Shown here: piece by piece, positions 19,219-27,175 of the stretch
Position numbering within the stretch: position 1 is the first letter of the stretch
Layout: each line of letters starts with the position of its first letter
DNA from: Winogradskyella psychrotolerans
GTDB taxonomy: Bacteria > Bacteroidota > Bacteroidia > Flavobacteriales > Flavobacteriaceae
Direction: 5' to 3'
Assembly: GCF_018860565.1 (NCBI RefSeq)
Contig: NZ_JAHKPS010000009.1
Span: 256,763 to 320,762, forward strand
DNA: 64,000 bases
Made by a program: the position numbers and the translations under genes
The notes under the pieces: generated by a model
Databases searched by the model: none
Seen by the model: the letters and a program-made list of their open reading frames with translations, nothing else
Told to the model about the DNA's origin: nothing

Positions 19219-21138
19219 ATGAAAATCAAAATATTAACGCTTGTTTTAATTTTAAGCTCTTCGTTGTCTTTTACTCAGACGAAATTAGCCGATAAGTTTT
19301 TTGATAATTATGGTTATCTAAAAGCCATAGAGTTATATGAAAAAGTAGTTGAAAAAGGTAAAGCTGATACACATGTCTTAACCCGACTTGGTGATGCCTA
19401 TTACAATAATTCTAATTCTGAAAAAGCGGCTTATTGGTATGAAAAAGCATTAAGCGAAAACAAAGATGTTGAAGCTGAATACATTTATAAATATATACAA
19501 TCGCTTAGAAGTATTGGAGACTATAAAAAAGCAGATATCTGGTTTAAAAAACTAAGTGAAGCGCAACAAGGAGATAGTAGATTAAAAGGCTATAATCCTG
19601 ATGATGTTAGTATTTTTGATAAATTAACTTCAAAAAATGAAGATCGTGTTGTGACACTCGAAAACTTATCATTCAATTCTGAAAAGTCAGATTTTGGATC
19701 ATTCTTGCATGATAATACCCTTTACTTTGCCTCTGCTCGTGGCGATGAAAAAAAAGTATACAATTGGAATAAAGAACCTTTCCTAGATCTATTTCAATTG
19801 GAAGTAAAACAAGAAGAAAATGGAATGGAATCTTATAGCTCACCAATAAAACTGGCAGGTGAAGATGTCAATTCAATTTATCATGAAGCTTCAGTTGCAA
19901 TTACAAACGATGGAAAAACGATGTATTTTACAAGAGACAACGTTAATGACCGAAACAGATTAAAATACGATAAAGAAGGTACAACGCATCTCAAAATATA
20001 TACCGCTACATTAAAAGGTAAAGCATGGACCAATGTAACTGAATTACCATTTAATGATGATGTTTTTTCAACAGGCCATCCTACATTAAGCCCAGATAAC
20101 AAAACACTTTTCTTTGTTTCTGATCGCGATGGAGGTATTGGACAAACTGATATTTATTCTGTAAAAATTAATGATGATGGTTCATATGGAGAACCAAAAA
20201 ATTTAGGAGACAAAATAAATACTGAGGGCCGAGAAATGTTTCCTTTTGTTGCCAAAGACAGTACGTTTTATTTTTCTTCAGATGGTCACCTTAACTTAGG
20301 ATTACTAGATGTTTTTAAATCAAACATCTTAAAAGAAGAGCCTACAACTCCAGAAAACTTAGGTGCACCTTTTAATAGTGGTTATGATGATTTTGCTTAT
20401 TTTATTAATAGCGAAACCCAAAAAGGATATATTTCTTCTAATAGACCTGAAGGAAAAGGAGGTGACGATATATATAGCTTTAATATTGAAGAATGTAACC
20501 AACAAATTACAGGTATTGCAAAAGAACACAGAACTGAAATTATTTTAGCAGATGTAACTGTACAACTTATTGACGAAACTGGTAAAATAATTGAAGAAGT
20601 CCTTACAGCAGAAGATGGAGCCTATACTTTTGACGTAAAATGTAGTAAAACATATACTATTCTTGGTACTAAACCAGATTATAAAGAAGACAAAAAAACC
20701 GTTACTACAGCTAATGAAGACAAAAAAGTTAATACTGTAGATTTAGTATTACAACCTTTAATTTTAGACAGCCAGATTATTATAAACCCAATATTCTTTG
20801 ATTACGATAAATCTGATATTAGAACAGATGCACAATACGAATTGGAAAATATTGTAGATGTGCTACGTAAGCATCCAGAAATGATTATTAAAATTGAATC
20901 TCATACAGATAGTAGAGGTCGTGATAAATACAATTTAAAATTATCAGACAGACGTGCAAAATCTACTGCAAAATATATTATATCTAGAGGTATTGATGCT
21001 AATAGAATAGAAAGCGCTAGAGGTTATGGTGAGACCCGTCTTTTAAATAAATGTGCCAACGGAGTGAAATGCTCTGAGGAAGAACACCAAGTTAACAGAC
21101 GTTCTTATTTCTATATTATAGATTCTGAAAAAAAATAA
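19219..21138 (+). CDS. OmpA-family protein with TPR and PD40 (WD40-like) repeats
   Basis: The 639-residue protein has a signal peptide (ending LSFTQ), TPR-like helices at about residues 20-125 (HVLTRLGDAYYNNSNSEKAA), and PD40-type beta-propeller repeats at about 145-410 (TLSPDNKTLFFVSDRDGG, INTEGREMFPF). A carboxypeptidase-regulatory-like domain follows at about 430-505. The C-terminal OmpA domain, with IFFDYDKSDIR and ESHTDSRG...LSDRRAKS, would bind peptidoglycan. This architecture resembles PorE-type components and the OmpA proteins that follow PorP/SprF genes. It lies 12 bases after the PorP/SprF gene, and its job is probably to tie the secretion or adhesin complex to the cell wall. Confidence 0.92.
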   Translation: MKIKILTLVLILSSSLSFTQTKLADKFFDNYGYLKAIELYEKVVEKGKADTHVLTRLGDAYYNNSNSEKAAYWYEKALSENKDVEAEYIYKYIQSLRSIGDYKKADIWFKKLSEAQQGDSRLKGYNPDDVSIFDKLTSKNEDRVVTLENLSFNSEKSDFGSFLHDNTLYFASARGDEKKVYNWNKEPFLDLFQLEVKQEENGMESYSSPIKLAGEDVNSIYHEASVAITNDGKTMYFTRDNVNDRNRLKYDKEGTTHLKIYTATLKGKAWTNVTELPFNDDVFSTGHPTLSPDNKTLFFVSDRDGGIGQTDIYSVKINDDGSYGEPKNLGDKINTEGREMFPFVAKDSTFYFSSDGHLNLGLLDVFKSNILKEEPTTPENLGAPFNSGYDDFAYFINSETQKGYISSNRPEGKGGDDIYSFNIEECNQQITGIAKEHRTEIILADVTVQLIDETGKIIEEVLTAEDGAYTFDVKCSKTYTILGTKPDYKEDKKTVTTANEDKKVNTVDLVLQPLILDSQIIINPIFFDYDKSDIRTDAQYELENIVDVLRKHPEMIIKIESHTDSRGRDKYNLKLSDRRAKSTAKYIISRGIDANRIESARGYGETRLLNKCANGVKCSEEEHQVNRRSYFYIIDSEKK

Positions 21139-21175
21139 TATTACATTCCCAAACTAAATGTAAACTAAGATGAAG

Positions 21176-21204
21176 AGCAAGCTTGTAATGAGCTTGCTTT
21201 TTTA
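21176..21204 (+). terminator. Rho-independent terminator of the adhesin locus
   Basis: An 8-bp perfect stem (agcaagct / agcttgct) with a 7-base loop is followed by a run of T. It sits 38 bases after the stop of the OmpA-family gene and closes the three-gene transcript. Confidence 0.85.
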
Positions 21205-21277
21205 TTATTTATTTTTTAAGCTTAAAAAAAAATTAAAGATGGTAACTTCGTTATACTAAACGTTGACATATTACCAT

Positions 21278-22180
21278 ATGAAATATCCTTTGCTATCAAT
21301 ACTGCTTTTATTACAGCTTTCTATACATTCTCAAACACTAAAAGGGCATGTTTTAAATAGCATTACTGATGAAAAATTAGCATATGTAAACCTTGTTATT
21401 AAAGACAAAAAAATTGGTGTTTACAGTAATGAAAATGGTGTTTACAATTTAGATTTAACTAAAACAACTACTAAAGATACCTTAGTCGCTTCTTTAATTG
21501 GTTATGAAAGTAAAAAGATTAGCCTTTCGCGTTTTATTAAACCAAATGAATATACCTTAAATTTTCAATTGGTTCCAAAGGTGGAGTCTTTAGATGAAAT
21601 ATTAATAGTTGGTAAGATAAAAACATATAGCAACAACAAAACTCAACTTTCGTCTGGAAATAGGAAACAAGTTTTTCCGGTTTCTATTCCTTTTGGTTAT
21701 GAAACAGCTATTTTAATAGACAACCCAAAACATAAAAAAGGAAAGCTAGTAGAATTGCATTTAAAATATAAAGATTCTAATAACGATAATTATGAAACAT
21801 ATCAAACCTACTACAGATTAGCATTTTATAACATAGATGATTTAGGGTTTCCTGGTGAGCTTTTACATTTTGAAAATATAATTATAAAGCCAAAGAACGA
21901 TACGAAGAATTATAAACTATCTTTTGAAGACAAAAGCATTCCTTTTACTGAAAAAGGAATTTTTGTAGGTATAGCAACTGTTCAACCTGGTTATATTGAA
22001 ATAAAAAACACAATGTATTTAACAACACCTAGTCTCTTACATACGCATACAAAAAACATACAAAAATATACACGTTTTAGATCTAATGATTGGTCAAAAA
22101 ATTCTAGAAAGTCGGTGTTAAAAAAAAAGTTATATGCTGTGCCTTTTATTAAAGCTACAGTCGTTTATGAAAAAACATAA
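21278..22180 (+). CDS. Secreted protein with carboxypeptidase-regulatory-like domain
   Basis: The product (300 residues from the ATG at 21278) has a signal peptide (LLLLQLSIHSQT) and then a CarboxypepD_reg-like beta-sandwich at about residues 20-95 (LKGHVLNSITDEKLAYVNLV, YSNENGVYNLDL). The remaining 200 residues are beta-rich and not recognised. A TTG 15 bases upstream could also start translation, but the ATG directly precedes a normal signal peptide. It is probably periplasmic or attached to the outer membrane. It stands alone, after the terminator of the adhesin locus. Function unknown. Confidence 0.8.
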   Translation: MKYPLLSILLLLQLSIHSQTLKGHVLNSITDEKLAYVNLVIKDKKIGVYSNENGVYNLDLTKTTTKDTLVASLIGYESKKISLSRFIKPNEYTLNFQLVPKVESLDEILIVGKIKTYSNNKTQLSSGNRKQVFPVSIPFGYETAILIDNPKHKKGKLVELHLKYKDSNNDNYETYQTYYRLAFYNIDDLGFPGELLHFENIIIKPKNDTKNYKLSFEDKSIPFTEKGIFVGIATVQPGYIEIKNTMYLTTPSLLHTHTKNIQKYTRFRSNDWSKNSRKSVLKKKLYAVPFIKATVVYEKT

Positions 22181-22213
22181 GTATTGTAAATAGCAACGTG
22201 AGTTTAATACAAT

Positions 22214-22711
22214 CTATCGCTTGATAAACATATTAGTAAAATACCATTTTCCATTTTCGTCTTGTTCAGCAGAAACATCAAAATCAGTATAATCACCTTT
22301 AATATTATCTCTGTGTCCAGGACTATTTAACCAAGCATTTACTACAGACTCTGCAGAATTAAAACCATAAGCAACATTTTCTGAAACCAAATTAGCACTT
22401 GCATAAGCTTGTAAGCTCTGTTGTCTTAAAAAGAAATTATCATGAGATACATGATCTACTTCTATCATATATTCTGTATGCGTAGAAGCTACCGCTTTTA
22501 CAGTATCATGATTTTGCAAAGAGTTTAATCCTTCATTAATTCTATAAGCATTAATAAGCTCCATAATTTCTATTTCTATTAATTTGGCTTGCGGAGCAAC
22601 AGGAACTTCAATCGTATTAACAGCATTATCCTCCATTGTATCTGTAGAACAAGAAGTAAAGCTAAAAATTACAATTATAGCCAATAAAGGCAGGAGTTTA
22701 AAAGCTTTCAT
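22214..22711 (-). CDS. CAP-domain (SCP/PR-1-like) lipoprotein
   Basis: The 165-residue protein begins with a lipoprotein signal (IIVIFSFTSC, Cys at about 21). It contains a CAP domain: ELINAYRINEGLNSL, HTEYMIEVDHVSHDNFF, VSENVAYGF and VNAWLNSPGHRDNIKGDY. The two histidines (HVSHD and PGHRD) and the glutamate in SENVAYG match the putative active-site cleft of bacterial CAP/YkwD-type proteins. The biochemical role of bacterial CAP domains is poorly defined. It is a single gene facing the preceding plus-strand gene. Confidence 0.9.
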   Translation of the reverse strand: MKAFKLLPLLAIIVIFSFTSCSTDTMEDNAVNTIEVPVAPQAKLIEIEIMELINAYRINEGLNSLQNHDTVKAVASTHTEYMIEVDHVSHDNFFLRQQSLQAYASANLVSENVAYGFNSAESVVNAWLNSPGHRDNIKGDYTDFDVSAEQDENGKWYFTNMFIKR

Positions 22712-22781
22712 AATGTAGGTTATTTAGGTTTGGGATTACTAAATTAACCACACAGCTGAGTCAAACTGTTAATGAAATGTT

Positions 22782-22816
22782 AAAATCGACAAACAACGTG
22801 TCGTTTGTCGATTTTT
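22782..22816 (-). terminator. Strong hairpin downstream of pdxH, probable terminator
   Basis: A 13-bp perfect inverted repeat (aaaatcgacaaac at 22782-22794 with gtttgtcgatttt at 22803-22815) flanks an 8-base loop. Read leftward from pdxH, the stem ends in TTTT and then AACATTT, so it may end the pdxH transcript. The T run is short, so a role as another kind of RNA structure is not excluded. Confidence 0.6.
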
Positions 22817-22910
22817 ATTGTAAAACATCGACGAAATGCACTTTAAAAATCAAAAATTACGCATTTGACCGTCAAGAAGCAACCGTTAGTCGATTATTTT
22901 AAATATTAAA

Positions 22911-23558
22911 CTAAGGAGCTAAACGTTCCTTTTTCCAATTAAAATCATTTTGAAGTTGGTAACGAATTCTATCGTGCAATCGGTTAGGCCTGCCTTGCCA
23001 AAACTCTAGTTCTACGGGTTTAATTATAAAGCCGCCCCAATTTTTAGGGCGCTCAATTTCTTTACCTTCAAACTTAGATTCTAATGCTTTTAGCTTATTT
23101 TCAAGTTCGGCTCTATCTTTAACAACTTCACTTTGATTAGAAACTATAGCACCTAATTGACTACCTCTTGGTCGTGATTCAAAATAACCATCACTTAGAT
23201 TTTCTGAGATTTTTTCGGCTTTACCTTTTATAATAATTTGTCGTTCTGCAGAATGCCAAAAGAAGGATAAACAAACATTAGGGTTTTCTATAATGGCTTT
23301 TCCTTTTTCACTATTGTAATTGGTATAGAATATAAAACCTTCGTGCGTATATTTTTTAAGTAGCACTACTCTACTTTTTGGATAACCATCTAAACCTAGT
23401 GTAGAAATTGTCATAGCATTAGCTTCTTCAATATCAAAATGTGTATCAACTTCTACAAACCAATCTCTAAACAATTCAATTGGATTTTCTGGAACGTTAT
23501 CTAACAACAATTCTCCTTTTTCGTAAGATTTTCTATAATTGCCTAAGTCTGCATTCAT
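22911..23558 (-). CDS. pdxH: Pyridoxamine 5'-phosphate oxidase
   Basis: The 215-residue flavoenzyme oxidises pyridoxine or pyridoxamine phosphate to pyridoxal phosphate using FMN and oxygen. Length and motifs fit the family: NAMTISTLGLDGYPKSRVVLLK, FIFYTNYNSEKGKAI, SFFWHSAERQIIIKG, ESRPRGSQLGAIVSNQS, and the C-terminal dimerisation/active-site motif WQGRPNRLHDRIRY. It appears to be a single gene with a hairpin terminator downstream. Confidence 0.96.
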   Translation of the reverse strand: MNADLGNYRKSYEKGELLLDNVPENPIELFRDWFVEVDTHFDIEEANAMTISTLGLDGYPKSRVVLLKKYTHEGFIFYTNYNSEKGKAIIENPNVCLSFFWHSAERQIIIKGKAEKISENLSDGYFESRPRGSQLGAIVSNQSEVVKDRAELENKLKALESKFEGKEIERPKNWGGFIIKPVELEFWQGRPNRLHDRIRYQLQNDFNWKKERLAP

Positions 23559-23640
23559 TACGTTTTTATTTTAATTTTTCTTCTTCTATTATTTTTTACA
23601 CCGCAATTTTCCCTATAAATTTAAGGATTAAATTACAAAA

Positions 23641-24072
23641 ATGAAGTTTGAAGACAGTAAATATTCTACGCAAATAGAATATAGAAAAGAAGTATTTTCT
23701 TTTGGCACAATATACGTAACAGAACATTTTTTATTATCTGAATTTAACGAAGGTATACATGTTGATTACAATATCGCTAGTGAGTTAATTTCTAGATTTA
23801 GTAACTTTATATCTAAAGGTGTTAAAATAGGCTATATCGCTAACCGTTACAACTCGTATTCTTTTGACCCACAACTTTGGGTAGATTTTAATAAGGACTA
23901 TGATGCCTTTATTGCATCTGCTATTGTCACTTACACAAACTTTAGCTACCTCAATGCGTCTTTAGAAAAAAAATTTTTTAATAAAAGTTTAAAACGCTGT
24001 AAAAATATAGAAGAGGCTATAGAGTGGATTATGAATTTAGAGGAATTTAAGACTCGTGTTAATCAAAATTAA
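23641..24072 (+). CDS. Conserved hypothetical protein (possibly STAS/SpoIIAA-like)
   Basis: The 143-residue cytoplasmic-looking protein has no signal peptide or membrane segment. It alternates beta strands (KEVFSFGTIYVTEHFLL, VKIGYIANRYNSYSFDP) with a helical C-terminus (NIEEAIEWIMNLEEF), a pattern reminiscent of the SpoIIAA/STAS-like fold. I do not recognise the family. Its 3' end overlaps the 3' end of rnz by 14 bases (convergent). The nearby 110-residue gene at 25043-25375 ends in a similar helical segment, which may or may not reflect a relation. Confidence 0.75.
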   Translation: MKFEDSKYSTQIEYRKEVFSFGTIYVTEHFLLSEFNEGIHVDYNIASELISRFSNFISKGVKIGYIANRYNSYSFDPQLWVDFNKDYDAFIASAIVTYTNFSYLNASLEKKFFNKSLKRCKNIEEAIEWIMNLEEFKTRVNQN

Positions 24073-24967
24073 ATGTTTTACCATCTTTAGCTAGTAATAC
24101 ATTATCAAAAATAGTTTTTGCTTCGGCTTTAAACTCATTATAACCACTGTAACGCGTAGAATAATGTCCCAGTATTAAAGTCTCTACATTTGCTTTTTTA
24201 GCAATAGTAGCAGCATGTTTTGCAGTACTGTGTTTTGTAGGTATACAGAGCGATTCGTTTTTGTCTAAAAAAGTAGATTCGTGATATAAAACTGTTGCGT
24301 CTTTAATTATGGGAATCATCTCTTCATTATAAACAGTATCACTGCAATAAGCATAGCTTTTAGCTAAAATGGGATCTTTTGTTACTTTTTCGTTAGCAAT
24401 TAAAACACCATCTTCATTAACAACATCATATCCTTGTTTTAATTTTCTAAAATATGCTGTATCAATATTAGCTTCGTATACTAAATTAATATCTAGTTTA
24501 CGTTCATTTTTTTTCTCTTTAAATAGAAATCCATTGGTATAAATTCTATGTTTTAGAGGAATCGTATAAACTTCTACTTTATCATCTTCAAAAATTAATT
24601 CTGAGACTTTTGAACTTAATTCATGAAAGACAAGTGGGTACTTTGTCCAACCTCCAGATAATTTCATTTGAAGTAATATGACTTCCTTTAATCCTTCTGG
24701 CCCATAAATATGAAGTTCTGTTTCGCGTGTTAAAAGACTAAAGGTATTAACCAATCCAATTAATCCAAAATAATGATCTCCGTGAAGATGCGAAATAAAA
24801 ATATGCTTAATCCTTGAAAATTTAACCCTATTTCGTCGCAACTCTACTTGTGTACCTTCTCCACAATCAATTAAAAACATATGATTTTTAATTTCTAAAA
24901 CCTGAGATGTTGGATTGGTATTAGTTCGTGGCGTCGCACTGTGACAGCCTAGGATTGTTAATTTCAT
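24059..24967 (-). CDS. rnz: Ribonuclease Z (tRNA 3' endonuclease)
   Basis: The 302-residue metallo-beta-lactamase-fold nuclease removes the 3' trailer of tRNA precursors. The zinc-binding motif ISHLHGDHYFGLIGL is at about residues 60-74. TSQVLEIKNHMFLIDCGEGTQ is at the N-terminus. YHESTFL, THSTAKHAATIAKKANV and LILGHYSTRY are near the C-terminus. The length fits the short RNase Z class. It is the last gene in a leftward set with a STAS-like gene and pyrB. A large inverted repeat occupies the 75-base gap upstream. Confidence 0.96.
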   Translation of the reverse strand: MKLTILGCHSATPRTNTNPTSQVLEIKNHMFLIDCGEGTQVELRRNRVKFSRIKHIFISHLHGDHYFGLIGLVNTFSLLTRETELHIYGPEGLKEVILLQMKLSGGWTKYPLVFHELSSKVSELIFEDDKVEVYTIPLKHRIYTNGFLFKEKKNERKLDINLVYEANIDTAYFRKLKQGYDVVNEDGVLIANEKVTKDPILAKSYAYCSDTVYNEEMIPIIKDATVLYHESTFLDKNESLCIPTKHSTAKHAATIAKKANVETLILGHYSTRYSGYNEFKAEAKTIFDNVLLAKDGKTFNFD

Positions 24968-24984
24968 TAATTAATAAGTTGCTT

Positions 24985-25032
24985 GTTGTTAAGTTGTTGA
25001 ATTATTAAAATAAGCGATAACAACTAAACAAC
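24985..25032. repeat. 14-nt near-perfect inverted repeat upstream of rnz
   Basis: gttgttaagttgtt at 24985-24998 pairs with aacaactaaacaac at 25019-25032, with 13 of 14 positions complementary and a loop of 20 bases. It lies between the STAS-like gene and rnz on the transcribed strand. There is no T run, so it is not a standard terminator. It could be an RNA processing or stability element. Confidence 0.6.
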
Positions 25033-25042
25033 TGTACGTTTT

Positions 25043-25375
25043 TTAGATTCCTAAATCACGTTCAATATCTTCCATTTCAATAATATCATATGCTTCTTGC
25101 ATTGTTGGTACTACAACAATTTCATCTGGCATTTGATCTAAATCTACTTTTTCAGAAACTACTACAAAACTCTTTTTATCGGCTCTGTGGTTATTACTTA
25201 AACGTAAAAATTCTATAATTTCTTCTAAAGACACCTTGTCTAAACTTGATAATCTAACTATAAGATGATAGTTTTTATACTTATCATAAGCTTTTTCTAT
25301 ATTACTAACCAAGGTTTTAGTTGAAGCTTTTTCTTGTGTTATTATGGTAACACTACCATCTCTATCTATAATCAT
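25043..25375 (-). CDS. Small STAS-like protein adjacent to rnz
   Basis: The 110-residue soluble protein shows an alternating beta-alpha pattern (SVTIITQEKAS, YHLIVRLSSLDKVSLEEIIEFL, KSFVVVSEKVDLDQMPDEIVVVPTM) and an acidic C-terminus. It has no catalytic motif. Similar small proteins beside rnz are sometimes labelled ribonuclease Z by association, but it carries no metal-binding HxHxDH motif, so that name would be wrong. It starts 3 bases after the pyrB stop, so co-expression is likely. A regulatory or scaffold role is only a guess. Confidence 0.8.
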   Translation of the reverse strand: MIIDRDGSVTIITQEKASTKTLVSNIEKAYDKYKNYHLIVRLSSLDKVSLEEIIEFLRLSNNHRADKKSFVVVSEKVDLDQMPDEIVVVPTMQEAYDIIEMEDIERDLGI

Positions 25376-25378
25376 AAT

Positions 25379-26308
25379 TTATTGTTTTATTTTAGACGCT
25401 AAAAGATAAATCACTGCCATCCTAACCGCTACTCCATTTTCTACTTGATTTAAAATAATAGCTTGTTTAGAATCTGCAACATCACTTGTAATTTCTACTC
25501 CTCTGTTTATTGGTCCAGGGTGCATAATTACAATCTCTTTATCTAAGCTGTCTAATAGTTCTTTATTAACTCCAAATTGTTGTGTATATTCTCTTGTAGA
25601 AGGAAAATAACTAATATCCATACGTTCGTTCTGTACACGTAGCATATTAGCAACATCGCACCACTCTAACGCTTTTTTAAGGTTGGTTTCTACTTTAACA
25701 CCTAAATCTTTTATATATTTTGGAAGCAAGGTTTTTGGACCACACACCATAACATTGGCTCCTTGTAATTGTAAGGCATAAATGTTTGAAAGCGCGACAC
25801 GACTATGTAAAATATCGCCAACGATAACCACATTCTTACCTTTAACACTTCCTAATTTTTCTCTAATTGAATACGAATCTAATAAGGCTTGTGTAGGATG
25901 CTCATGTGCTCCATCTCCTGCATTAATAATACTAGCGTTAACATGTTTAGATAAAAACACACCTGCTCCAGGATTGGGATGACGCATTACTACCATATCT
26001 ACTTTCATTGAAAGTATATTATTAACTGTATCTATAAGTGTTTCTCCTTTTTTAACTGAAGATTGCGAAGCTGAAAAATTAATAACATCTGCCGACAATC
26101 GTTTTTCGGCCAACTCAAAAGACAATTTTGTTCGTGTTGAATTTTCAAAAAACAGATTCGCAATAGTAATATCTCTAAGTGATGGTACCTTTTTAATGGG
26201 TCTATTTATAACCTCTTTAAACTGATCTGCAGTTTCAAAAATAAGGTCTATATCTTCTTTGGTAAGATATTTAATTCCTAATAAGTGATTGACACTTAAT
26301 TCGCTCAT
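25379..26308 (-). CDS. pyrB: Aspartate carbamoyltransferase catalytic subunit
   Basis: The 309-residue enzyme condenses carbamoyl phosphate and aspartate in pyrimidine synthesis. The carbamoyl-phosphate loop FFENSTRTKLSFELAEKRL is at about residues 53-71. HEHPTQALLD is near 135, GDILHSRVALSN near 165, and MHPGPINRGVEI near 260. No pyrI regulatory subunit lies in the window. It follows pyrR after a 144-base repeat-bearing gap, so UMP/UTP-sensing regulation by PyrR is plausible. Confidence 0.97.
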   Translation of the reverse strand: MSELSVNHLLGIKYLTKEDIDLIFETADQFKEVINRPIKKVPSLRDITIANLFFENSTRTKLSFELAEKRLSADVINFSASQSSVKKGETLIDTVNNILSMKVDMVVMRHPNPGAGVFLSKHVNASIINAGDGAHEHPTQALLDSYSIREKLGSVKGKNVVIVGDILHSRVALSNIYALQLQGANVMVCGPKTLLPKYIKDLGVKVETNLKKALEWCDVANMLRVQNERMDISYFPSTREYTQQFGVNKELLDSLDKEIVIMHPGPINRGVEITSDVADSKQAIILNQVENGVAVRMAVIYLLASKIKQ

Positions 26309-26323
26309 TTTGTTTTGCTTTAT

Positions 26324-26350
26324 TTAGCTTTTGGCTATTAGCTTTTGGCC
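26324..26350. repeat. Short direct repeat in the pyrR-pyrB gap
   Basis: ttagcttttggc occurs at 26324-26335 and again at 26338-26349, a period of 14 bases, followed by a degenerate third start (ttagcgcttc). It lies just upstream of the pyrB start on the transcribed minus strand. Confidence 0.75.
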
Positions 26351-26371
26351 TTTAGCGCTTCATTTTTATTT

Positions 26372-26449
26372 TTCAACTTCAACTTCAACTTCAACTTCAA
26401 CTTCAAGTTCGAGTTCAACTTCAAGTTCAATTTCGAGTTCGAGTTCATC
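26372..26449. repeat. Hexanucleotide tract of 13 units following pyrR
   Basis: Thirteen consecutive 6-base units of the form ttcNNN on the plus strand (GAA as every second codon on the minus strand) include five identical ttcaac units at the distal end. The rest are variants (ttcaag, ttcgag, ttcaat, ttcatc). On the minus strand the tract begins one GAA codon after the pyrR stop codon and is in frame with it. Confidence 0.9.
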
Positions 26450-26452
26450 TTC

Positions 26453-26992
26453 TTACTTATCTACCAAATAAACAGCATCTTCTCCTTCATTTTCAACCCA
26501 TTTCACTATAACTTTCTGATTATCGATTGCATCCACTTGACGTCCTCTGTAATTAGGTTGAATTGGTAAATGTCTACTAAACCTCCTATCGATTAAGGTT
26601 AATAACTCAATATCTTTAGGTCTACCAAAAGATTGAATTGCTGTTAATGCCGACCTGATACTTCGTCCTGTATATAAAACATCATCAATAAAGACGACAT
26701 TTTTATCTTCGACTATAAAATCTATTTTGGTTGTGTTAGCTTCTAGTGGTTTGTCTCCTCTTCTAAAATCGTCTCTAAAAAACGTGATATCTAAATGTCC
26801 TAATTGAATATTCTTAATCTTATAATCGTCAGTGAGTAGCTGTGCTAAACGATCTGCTAAAAATTTTCCTCGTGGTTGAAGACCAATTAATACAGTTTCA
26901 GAAAAATCATCATGATTTTCAATGAGTTGACAAGCCAATCTATGAAGGGTAATATTGACTTCTTTTGAGTTAAGTAGTACTTTGTGACTCAT
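26453..26992 (-). CDS. pyrR: Bifunctional pyr operon regulator / uracil phosphoribosyltransferase
   Basis: The 179-residue PRTase-fold protein binds UMP/UTP and pyr leader RNA and can convert uracil and PRPP to UMP. The PRPP-binding motif VVFIDDVLYTGRSIRSAL is at about residues 96-113. LIGLQPRGKFLADRLA is near residue 35 and LIDRRFSRHLPIQPNYRGRQ near 145, all typical of PyrR. It is the first gene of the leftward pyrR-pyrB set and has a good Bacteroidetes promoter upstream. Confidence 0.95.
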   Translation of the reverse strand: MSHKVLLNSKEVNITLHRLACQLIENHDDFSETVLIGLQPRGKFLADRLAQLLTDDYKIKNIQLGHLDITFFRDDFRRGDKPLEANTTKIDFIVEDKNVVFIDDVLYTGRSIRSALTAIQSFGRPKDIELLTLIDRRFSRHLPIQPNYRGRQVDAIDNQKVIVKWVENEGEDAVYLVDK

Positions 26993-27017
26993 ATCGTTTC
27001 CAAACGTTGTTGGCTTA

Positions 27018-27047
27018 CAAAGTTAGGATAAATTATTTTGTTGACAA
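27018..27047 (-). promoter_or_regulatory. Promoter of pyrR-pyrB
   Basis: On the minus strand TTG (27047-27045) is followed after 19 bases by TAACTTTG (27025-27018), an exact match to TAnnTTTG. The predicted start is near 27011, giving a leader of about 20 bases, too short for an attenuator ahead of pyrR. Confidence 0.6.
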
Positions 27048-27103
27048 TACTTTTTTCTTGCAAAGGCAGTGTGCTGTATAGACAAGCAAACTATGGTATA
27101 AAA

Positions 27104-27132
27104 AAAGCCTCTCGAAAAAATCGAGAGGCTTT
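27104..27132 (-). terminator. Terminator of rpsA
   Basis: A 12-bp stem (aaagcctctcga / tcgagaggcttt) with a 5-base loop lies 44 bases after the rpsA stop. Read leftward it ends in a long T run (TTTTTTT), the classical intrinsic terminator form. Confidence 0.9.
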
Positions 27133-27175
27133 AAATTATAGATTAATGAGATTCCTTTTTTCAAAGGAATTGGGA

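Noticed and set aside
25043-25375. A second ribonuclease Z
   Set aside because: The 110-residue product has no HxHxDH metal site or metallo-beta-lactamase fold; only its position next to rnz suggests that name.
26345-26569. Plus-strand frame encoding alternating Phe-Asn/Phe-Lys residues over the hexamer tract
   Set aside because: It arises from the simple repeat and runs antisense into pyrR. The minus-strand reading, in frame with pyrR, is the more meaningful one.
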